Below are positions 58,545 through 64,000 of a stretch of DNA of 64,000 nt, in pieces. Under the pieces are notes generated by a model. That model saw nothing but the letters and a program-made list of their open reading frames with translations, did not search any database and was not told the origin of the DNA. Source of the stretch: Amycolatopsis sp. NBRC 101858 (GTDB taxonomy: Bacteria; Actinomycetota; Actinomycetes; Mycobacteriales; Pseudonocardiaceae); the NCBI RefSeq assembly GCF_030269325.1, contig NZ_BSTD01000002.1:930001-994000 (forward strand). The letters run 5' to 3'. The number at the start of each line of letters is the position of its first letter. The first letter of the stretch is position 1. The translations under genes and the position numbers were made by a program.

Positions 58545-59477
58545 TCACGCGGCGAAGTGGCAGGCCGCGCGGTGCGGCCGGTGGACGGCGTCGTCGGCCG
58601 GGTCGGCGCTGACGCAGAGCGTGCGGTCGGTGTGCACGAGCGGGCCGATCGGGCACCGCGGGTGGTAGCGGCACCCGGGCGGCGGGTGGTGCGGGTCGGC
58701 GGGTTCGGTGTCGGCGAGCGGGTTGTCGCCCGCGTCGTCGAGCAGGCCGCGGTGCGCCGAGGGCGCGGCGGCCAGCAGGTCCCGCGTGTACGGGTGCTGC
58801 GGGTCGGTCAGCACCTGCTCGGCGGGCCCGGCTTCGACGATCCGGCCGAGGTACATCACGGCGACGATGTCGCTGACGTACCGCACCACCGCGAGGTTGT
58901 GGGAGATGAACAACATCGACAGCGCGAGCCGCCGCTGGACGTCCCGGACCAGGTTGAGCACCGCGCCCTGCACCGAGACGTCGAGCGCCGAGGTGATCTC
59001 GTCGGCGATCAGCACCTTCGGGTTCCCGGCCAGCGCCCGGGCGAGCGCGACGCGCTGGCGCTGCCCGCCCGAGAGCTGCCCGGGCAGCATCGTGGCGCGT
59101 TCCGGGTCGAGCTGGACCAGGTCGAGCAGCCTCGCGACTTCTTCGCGCCGGGCTCCACGGGACGTTTCCCCGGACATGGCCTCGGTGATCGACTCGCCGA
59201 TCGCCATCCGCGGGTCCAGCGACGAATACGGGTCCTGGAACACCATCTGCAGCGGCCGGCGCCGGGGCAGCTTCCGGACGTCGACGCCGTCGAGCCGCAC
59301 CCGGCCCGCGCTGACCGGAGCGAGCCCGACGGCCGCCCGGGCGAGGGTCGACTTGCCCGAGCCGGACTCGCCGACCAGGCCGACGACCTGCCCGGACGGG
59401 ACGGTCAGGCTGACGCCGTCGACCGCCGTCAGCTTGCCGTAGCGGACCCGCACCGCGTCGAACTCGAGCACACTCAT
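58545..59477 (-). CDS. Oligopeptide ABC transporter ATP-binding protein (DppF-like)
   Basis: A 310-residue ATPase: Walker A GESGSGKSTL, Q-loop VFQDPYSSLDP, ABC signature LSGGQRQRVALARALAG, Walker B VLIADEIT with SALD D-loop, H-loop FISHN. The C-terminal oligopeptide-type extension (CRYHPRCPIGPLVHTDRTLC) carries four Cys for an iron-sulphur-like or metal knot. It partners the ATPase half of the preceding gene. The start ATG at 59477 overlaps the previous stop (ATGA at 59474-59477). Confidence 0.94.
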   Translation of the reverse strand: MSVLEFDAVRVRYGKLTAVDGVSLTVPSGQVVGLVGESGSGKSTLARAAVGLAPVSAGRVRLDGVDVRKLPRRRPLQMVFQDPYSSLDPRMAIGESITEAMSGETSRGARREEVARLLDLVQLDPERATMLPGQLSGGQRQRVALARALAGNPKVLIADEITSALDVSVQGAVLNLVRDVQRRLALSMLFISHNLAVVRYVSDIVAVMYLGRIVEAGPAEQVLTDPQHPYTRDLLAAAPSAHRGLLDDAGDNPLADTEPADPHHPPPGCRYHPRCPIGPLVHTDRTLCVSADPADDAVHRPHRAACHFAA

Positions 59478-61360
59478 GCGGCACCTTCCTCGCGTGACTG
59501 TCCGGAAAGGACACTGACCTGCGGGTGCCAGCAGGCGACCCGGTGCTCGTCGGCGGCCGGCTCCAGCACCGGATCCTCGTCCCGGCAGCGGTCGGTCGCC
59601 AGCGGGCACCGGGCGGCGAACGCGCAGCCGGCCGGCACCTGGTCCGGCTCCGGCGGGCGGCCGGGGATCACGGCGAGCGGCTCGTCGCGGTCGGTGTCGA
59701 GGTCCACCGTCGTGGCCAGCAGCGCCCGCGTGTACGGGTGCTGCGGCGGGCTCCCGGTCGGCAGGTCCTCCACCACGCGCCCGGCGTACATCACCAGCAT
59801 CCGTTCGCACGTCTGGGAAACGACCGCGATGTCGTGGCTGATCAGCAGGATCGCCGCACCCTCGGCTTCACGCGTGCGGGCCAGCAGGCGCAGCACCTGC
59901 CGCTGCACGGTGACGTCGAGCGCGGTCGTCGGCTCGTCGGCGATGACGAGCTTCGGCTGGCCCATCAGCCCCATCCCGATCATCGCCCGCTGCCGCATGC
60001 CGCCGGAGAACTCGTGCGGGTACTGCCGGGCGCGCCGGGCCGCGGCCGGAACGCGCACCGCGGCCAGCCGGTCGACCGCGCGGGCGAACGCCGCGCGCCG
60101 CGACAGGCCGTGGTGCTGTTCGGACACCTCGGCGAGCTGCCCGCCCACCCGGCGGGCCGGGTTGAACGACGTCATCGGGTCCTGGAAGACCATGGCGAGC
60201 GACGTGCCGAGCTCGCGGTCCGAGGCGGCCGCCAGCGGCGTCCCGGCGAACTCCAGCCGGTCGGCGGTCACCACGCCGGGCGCCTCGATCAGGCGGGACA
60301 CCGCGAGCGCGGTCAGGCTCTTGCCGGAGCCGGACTCGCCGACGACGCCGATCGCTTCCCCGGCGCGGACGCTGAAGCTCACCCCGCGCACCGGCACGGT
60401 CCACCCGCCCGGGCCCGGGAACGCCACCTGGAGGTTCTCGACGACGAGCACGGCGTCGTCCGGAACCGCGCCGGCGGGTGCGGGCTTCGGCGCCGGCAGC
60501 GGGCCCGCCGCGCGCCGCGACGCGCGCGTCCGGACCCCGACCACACCGGCCACCGTCTCCCCCACCAGGTTGAACGCGAGCCCGGCCAGCACCACGGCCC
60601 CGCAGGGTGCGAGCGCGGCCACCGGGTTGACGTAGATGCCGTCCAAGCCCTCGCGCAGCAGCCGGCCCCAGTCGTAGTCCGGTGCCTGCACGCCGATCCC
60701 GAGGAACGACAGCCCGGCGAAGGCCAGCAGCGCCGAGCCGGCCCCGATGGTCGCGTTCACGACGAGGGGCTCCCCGATGTTGGGCAGCACGTGCCGGGCC
60801 AGCAGCCGGATCCGCCCGACGCCGGACACCCGGGCCGCGGCGATGAAGTCCCGCCCGGCCACCGACGCGGACAGCGTCTGCACCAGCCGGGCGAACGCCG
60901 GCGCCATCGCGAACGCGATCGCCAGCACCGCGCCCTGCGTGCCCACCCCGAAGATCACCGCGAAGAACAGGGCCAGCAGCAGCCCGGGGAACGCCACCGC
61001 GATGTCGACCACGGCCGTGACCAGCCGGCCCGCCCGCCGGGGCAGCACCGACGGCAGCGTCCCGAGGACGACGCCGGCACCGACGCCGATCGCGGTCGCG
61101 AGCACCGCGAGCCCGATCGAGAGCCGGGTCGCCACCAGGGTGCGGTAGAAGAGGTCCCGGCCGAGGGAGTCGGTGCCGAACCAGTGCGCCCCGGACGGGC
61201 CCTGCCCGATCGCGTCGGTGTCGATCGCGGCGGCGGCGTCGCCCCAGAACAGCGGGGCCAGCACCGCGAGCAGCACGACCACCGCGAGCAGCACGGCCGA
61301 ACACGCGCCCACCGGCGTGCGCACCGCCGCCACCCAGACCGAACCGCGTCGTCGCGCCAT
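59474..61360 (-). CDS. Oligopeptide ABC transporter permease-ATPase fusion (DppC-DppD-like)
   Basis: A 628-residue fusion. Residues 1-275 are a DppC-type permease with signature GQGPSGAHWFGTDSLGRDLF and EAA loop FIAAARVSGVGRIRLLARHV. Residues about 300-600 are an ATPase with Walker A GESGSGKSLTALA, FQDPMTSFNP, signature FSGGMRQRAMIGMGL, Walker B LVIADEPTTALD and a Cys-rich C-terminus (CAFAARCPLATDRC). A Pro/Ala linker (PLPAPKPAPAGAVPD) joins them. Such fused subunits occur in actinomycetes. Together with DppB-like and DppF-like proteins it forms a peptide importer. ATG 61360 lies 1 base after the DppB-like stop. Confidence 0.93.
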   Translation of the reverse strand: MARRRGSVWVAAVRTPVGACSAVLLAVVVLLAVLAPLFWGDAAAAIDTDAIGQGPSGAHWFGTDSLGRDLFYRTLVATRLSIGLAVLATAIGVGAGVVLGTLPSVLPRRAGRLVTAVVDIAVAFPGLLLALFFAVIFGVGTQGAVLAIAFAMAPAFARLVQTLSASVAGRDFIAAARVSGVGRIRLLARHVLPNIGEPLVVNATIGAGSALLAFAGLSFLGIGVQAPDYDWGRLLREGLDGIYVNPVAALAPCGAVVLAGLAFNLVGETVAGVVGVRTRASRRAAGPLPAPKPAPAGAVPDDAVLVVENLQVAFPGPGGWTVPVRGVSFSVRAGEAIGVVGESGSGKSLTALAVSRLIEAPGVVTADRLEFAGTPLAAASDRELGTSLAMVFQDPMTSFNPARRVGGQLAEVSEQHHGLSRRAAFARAVDRLAAVRVPAAARRARQYPHEFSGGMRQRAMIGMGLMGQPKLVIADEPTTALDVTVQRQVLRLLARTREAEGAAILLISHDIAVVSQTCERMLVMYAGRVVEDLPTGSPPQHPYTRALLATTVDLDTDRDEPLAVIPGRPPEPDQVPAGCAFAARCPLATDRCRDEDPVLEPAADEHRVACWHPQVSVLSGQSREEGAA

Positions 61361-61361
61361 C

Positions 61362-62342
61362 TCACGCCTCCCGAATGGCCGAGCGCGGGTCGAGCAGCCC
61401 GAGCACGACGTCGACCAGCAGGTTCACCAGCAGCACGCCCACGCCGTAGACCAGCACGATCCCCTGCACCAGCGGGTAGTCCTTCTGCACGATCGACTGG
61501 ACGATCGTCGAGCCGAGGCCGGGCCAGGCGAACACGTTCTCCACCAGCACCGTGCCCGCGACCATCCCGGTCAGCATCAGCCCGCCCAGGGTGAGCGTCG
61601 CGGTCAGCGCGTTCGGCAGTGCGTGCCGGACGTAGACCAGCCGTGCGGGCAGCCGTTTCGCCCGCGCGGTGCGGACGAAGTCGGCGCCCAGCACCGAAAG
61701 CAGCTCCACCCGGATCATCCGGGCGAGCACCGCCGCCGGCCCGGCCGCCAGTGCCGCCACCGGCAGCACGTACGCGCTCGCGTCGTCGCTGCCCGCCACC
61801 GGGAACCAGCCGAGGCCGACGGCGAGCAGCGCGACCAGCCCGACGGCCACGAGGAACTCCGGGATGGCGGCGACGAACACGCTCACCGACGTGAACCCCA
61901 GCTCCGCGCCGCGGCGGCGGCCGCCGCGCGTCAGCACCGCGAAGCCGACGCCGGCCGGGACCGCGACGGCGACCACGACCGCGAAGGCGAGCAGGGCCAG
62001 CTGGAGGGTCGCGGGCAGCCGGTCGCCGATCACCTGCGTCACCGGCTGCCCGCTCGCCATCGACGTCCCGAAGTCCCCGGTGGCCAGGCCGCGCAGGTAG
62101 TGCCCGTACTGCACCCACAGCGGGTCGTCCAGCCCGAGCTCCACCCGCTTGGCCGCCACCAGGTCGGCGGGCGCGGTGAGCCCGAGCGCGGCCCGCACCG
62201 GGTCGCCGGGGACCAGGTGGATCATCAGGAACGCCGCGGTCAGCAGCGCCCAGAGCGAGACGGCGAAGCGGGCGAGCCGCCGCGCGGCGAACGCCGGCCA
62301 CGGGCTGCCCCGCAGGCCGGCGGGCGCCGCCGCCGTGGTCAT
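61362..62342 (-). CDS. Oligopeptide ABC transporter permease (DppB-like)
   Basis: A 326-residue permease: FAARRLARFAVSLWALLTAA is the first helix, MIHLVPGDPVRAALG the periplasmic family signature, and DFVRTARAKRLPARLVYVRH the EAA loop; six helices in all. It forms the channel with the fused permease half. The start ATG overlaps the binding-protein stop (ATGA at 62339-62342). Confidence 0.93.
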   Translation of the reverse strand: MTTAAAPAGLRGSPWPAFAARRLARFAVSLWALLTAAFLMIHLVPGDPVRAALGLTAPADLVAAKRVELGLDDPLWVQYGHYLRGLATGDFGTSMASGQPVTQVIGDRLPATLQLALLAFAVVVAVAVPAGVGFAVLTRGGRRRGAELGFTSVSVFVAAIPEFLVAVGLVALLAVGLGWFPVAGSDDASAYVLPVAALAAGPAAVLARMIRVELLSVLGADFVRTARAKRLPARLVYVRHALPNALTATLTLGGLMLTGMVAGTVLVENVFAWPGLGSTIVQSIVQKDYPLVQGIVLVYGVGVLLVNLLVDVVLGLLDPRSAIREA

Positions 62343-63931
62343 TTCGCGTACATCCGGATCGACGCCGGCGTCACGCTGCCCTGGCTGAGCTCGAACTTCG
62401 CGCCGCTGCCGTAGACCGGCACGACGGAGTCGAAGTAGGGCACCGCGTCCACCCGCTTGACCAGCGCGCTCTCCGCCGCGGTCCAGTCCGCGCAGCTGGC
62501 GTCGCCTGCCTTCGAAGCCGCCTGCTGCGTGCCCTGGTCGTAACCGGGGTTGCTGATGTGGGCGAAGTTCGTGCCGTCGGGCGCGGCCGGGCCGGAGACG
62601 AACGGGACCAGCTGGCTCGGCAGCGAGAACCCGACCGGGGCGAGGGACACTTCCCACTCACCGGTGCCGAACAGCACCTGGCTCAGGCCGGGGCTGTCGA
62701 CCGCCTTGAGCGTCACGTCCGCACCGAGCGACTTCCACGTCTGCTGCGCGAGCTCCGCGGTCGGCGCCATCGTCGGGCCGAGCTGGGTGCCGTAGAGGAC
62801 GGTGAGCGCGAGCTTCTTGCCGTCCTTGACGCGCACGCCGTCCGGGCCGGCCTTCCAGCCCGCCGCGTCCAGGGCGGAAGCCGCCGCGGCCGGGTCGTGG
62901 GCCGGCAGGTTGCCGCTGACGGTGTCGCCCGGGCACACCTTCGGCTCGTTCGTGATCATCCCCTGCGACGGCTTGCCGGCACCGCTGGTCAGCACCTTGC
63001 CGAGCTGGGGCAGGTCGAGCGCCTGGGTGAGCGCCTTCCGGACGGCCTCGTCCTGCCCGGGCCGCCCGGCCGCCTGGTTGTAGAAGATCTCGCCCATCGG
63101 CGCGGTGAAGTCGCCGTGGAAGAGCTTGCGCGCCTCCAGCCGCTGCCGGTCCGGCCCGTTGATCGCGGCCGCGCTGAGCTCGCCCGACAGCAGCAGGTTG
63201 GTCGCGGTCGTGGTGTTCGGGATGACCCGGACGACGACCTTGTCCGGCAGGCCCGGCTCGGCCTTCCAGTCGCCGGGGCCCCACGTGTAGTCCTTGCGGC
63301 GGGTGAACGTGTAGTGGTCGTTGGGCACGGCCTCGGTGACGGAGAACATCCCGGTGCCGGCTTCGCCCCTGGCGAGCAGCTTGCGGTCGGCGAGCCCCTT
63401 CGCGCAGGCGATCGGCACCCCGCCGACGTTGCGCGCCAGGAACGCGTCCGGTTTCCCGCTGGTGACGCTGATCGTGCGGGTCGCCTCGTCCGCCGTCGCC
63501 TTGGTGCCGGGGGCGATGTAGAGGCCGGCGATGGGCGACTTGTTCGCCGGGTCGCCGATGAAGTTCACGTTGGCCGCGACGTCGGCGGCGGTCAGCGGGC
63601 TGCCGTCCGCGCACGTGAGGCCGGGGCGCAGCGTGAAGGACGCGGTCGTCGTCGACGCCTCCCACTTCGCCGCCAGCCCGGCGATGGGCTTGCCGTCGCC
63701 GTCGACGTTCAGCAGCGTGTCGTAGAGGAACCGGTCGACCTGGATGGCCACCGACAGCACGGTCATGTGCGGGTCGAGGCTGCCGGGGTCGGAGCCGACG
63801 CCGAGGCTGAACGTCTTGCCGTCCACCGGGGTGCCGTCGCCGGAGCCCGGGCCGCTGCCCGATCCCCCGCAGGCGGTCGCGGTCAGGGCGAGCACCCCGA
63901 GCAGGACCGCCGCGGTCCTCGTCTTGGTCAT
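62339..63931 (-). CDS. Peptide-binding lipoprotein (family 5 solute-binding protein)
   Basis: A 530-residue extracellular oligopeptide-binding protein. The lipobox ends at Cys21 (LALTATAC), followed by a GSG-rich linker. The SBP_bac_5 body starts FSLGVGSDPGSLDPHMTVLS and includes WEASTTTASFTLRPGLTCAD and FYNQAAGRPGQDEAVRKALT. It should capture peptides or a nickel-type ligand; the S9 fusion at the operon end favours peptides. GGAAGGAAA precedes ATG 63931, which overlaps the previous stop (ATGA at 63928-63931). Confidence 0.94.
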   Translation of the reverse strand: MTKTRTAAVLLGVLALTATACGGSGSGPGSGDGTPVDGKTFSLGVGSDPGSLDPHMTVLSVAIQVDRFLYDTLLNVDGDGKPIAGLAAKWEASTTTASFTLRPGLTCADGSPLTAADVAANVNFIGDPANKSPIAGLYIAPGTKATADEATRTISVTSGKPDAFLARNVGGVPIACAKGLADRKLLARGEAGTGMFSVTEAVPNDHYTFTRRKDYTWGPGDWKAEPGLPDKVVVRVIPNTTTATNLLLSGELSAAAINGPDRQRLEARKLFHGDFTAPMGEIFYNQAAGRPGQDEAVRKALTQALDLPQLGKVLTSGAGKPSQGMITNEPKVCPGDTVSGNLPAHDPAAAASALDAAGWKAGPDGVRVKDGKKLALTVLYGTQLGPTMAPTAELAQQTWKSLGADVTLKAVDSPGLSQVLFGTGEWEVSLAPVGFSLPSQLVPFVSGPAAPDGTNFAHISNPGYDQGTQQAASKAGDASCADWTAAESALVKRVDAVPYFDSVVPVYGSGAKFELSQGSVTPASIRMYAK

Positions 63932-64000
63932 GGGGTTTCCTTCCGCAGGTGGTCCACGGCGAGGCGGGCCGCCTCGCCGATCGCGGCGTCGACGGCGGGT
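63928..64000 (-). CDS. First visible gene of the peptide cassette, only its 3' end in the window
   Basis: The last 23 codons of a minus-strand gene are visible, reading AVDAAIGEAARLAVDHLRKE, then TP and stop. Its stop overlaps the binding-protein start, so it is cotranscribed. The rest lies beyond the right edge; the family cannot be told from a helical tail. Confidence 0.6.
   Translation of the reverse strand, partial: PAVDAAIGEAARLAVDHLRKETP

Noticed and set aside
1..64000. CRISPR arrays, insertion sequences, prophage or att sites
   Set aside because: No regularly spaced repeats, transposase or integrase genes, or terminal inverted repeats were found. The tRNA-Val pair has no downstream duplicated tRNA end that I could see.

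Overview
The window is chromosomal DNA from a high-GC filamentous actinomycete. Pseudonocardiaceae, and Amycolatopsis in particular, is my best guess. The reasons are strong G/C bias at third codon positions, many GTG and TTG starts, four-base ATGA/GTGA gene overlaps, apparently leaderless regulator genes, lipoprotein-type ABC binding proteins and a large secreted carbohydrate-degrading repertoire. This placement rests on gene content and style; no marker gene was compared.

Region 1 (1-2850): the C-terminal-truncated end of a long WD40-repeat protein, a small membrane-anchored protein and a short possible gene remnant. Region 2 (2855-13658): a plant-polymer utilisation locus. On the minus strand are secreted GH9 and GH6 cellulases, a GH114 enzyme and a sugar isomerase-like protein. 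On the plus strand are an ABC sugar importer (binding protein and two permeases, no ATPase), an intracellular GH1 beta-glucosidase and a LacI repressor. AGCGCT-centred palindromes at three promoters, plus one inside the binding-protein gene, fit control by this repressor. Region 3 (13664-20614): a second, compact system on the minus strand. It holds a hybrid DeoR-type/LacI-type regulator, a second ABC sugar importer, a 2-hydroxyacid dehydrogenase and a DUF2264 protein, joined by four-base overlaps.

Region 4 (20717-30472) is accessory: two methyltransferases, a GAF-ANTAR regulator, a secreted GH32 fructan hydrolase with two tandem C-terminal domains, an ArsR-ArsC fusion with an operator and a broken VOC gene, an APC permease, and a TetR/NAD(P)-binding/membrane-protein cluster with three matching operator sites. 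Region 5 (30469-39988): a SWIM protein and SNF2 helicase pair, an Abm-like monooxygenase, an SDR/TetR divergon, small and secreted proteins, and an epoxide hydrolase/CGNR regulator divergon with twin palindromes. Region 6 (40019-51465): a frameshifted gene, an S33 peptidase lipoprotein, a two-component system, an AA10 copper monooxygenase with a DasR-type box, a LexA-family repressor, a P450, an MFS exporter, an SDR, a DUF4287 protein and a methyltransferase/TetR divergon.

Region 7 (51466-55181): two tandem tRNA-Val genes with a terminator, an MFS exporter followed by a duplicated gene tail and a structured non-coding stretch, and a MarR/oxidoreductase divergon. Region 8 (55171-64000): an oligopeptide import and breakdown cassette on the minus strand. 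It has a family-5 binding lipoprotein, a DppB-like permease, a DppC-DppD-like permease/ATPase fusion, a DppF-like ATPase and a very unusual S9 peptidase fused to a beta-lactamase-type serine hydrolase; its first gene runs off the right edge.
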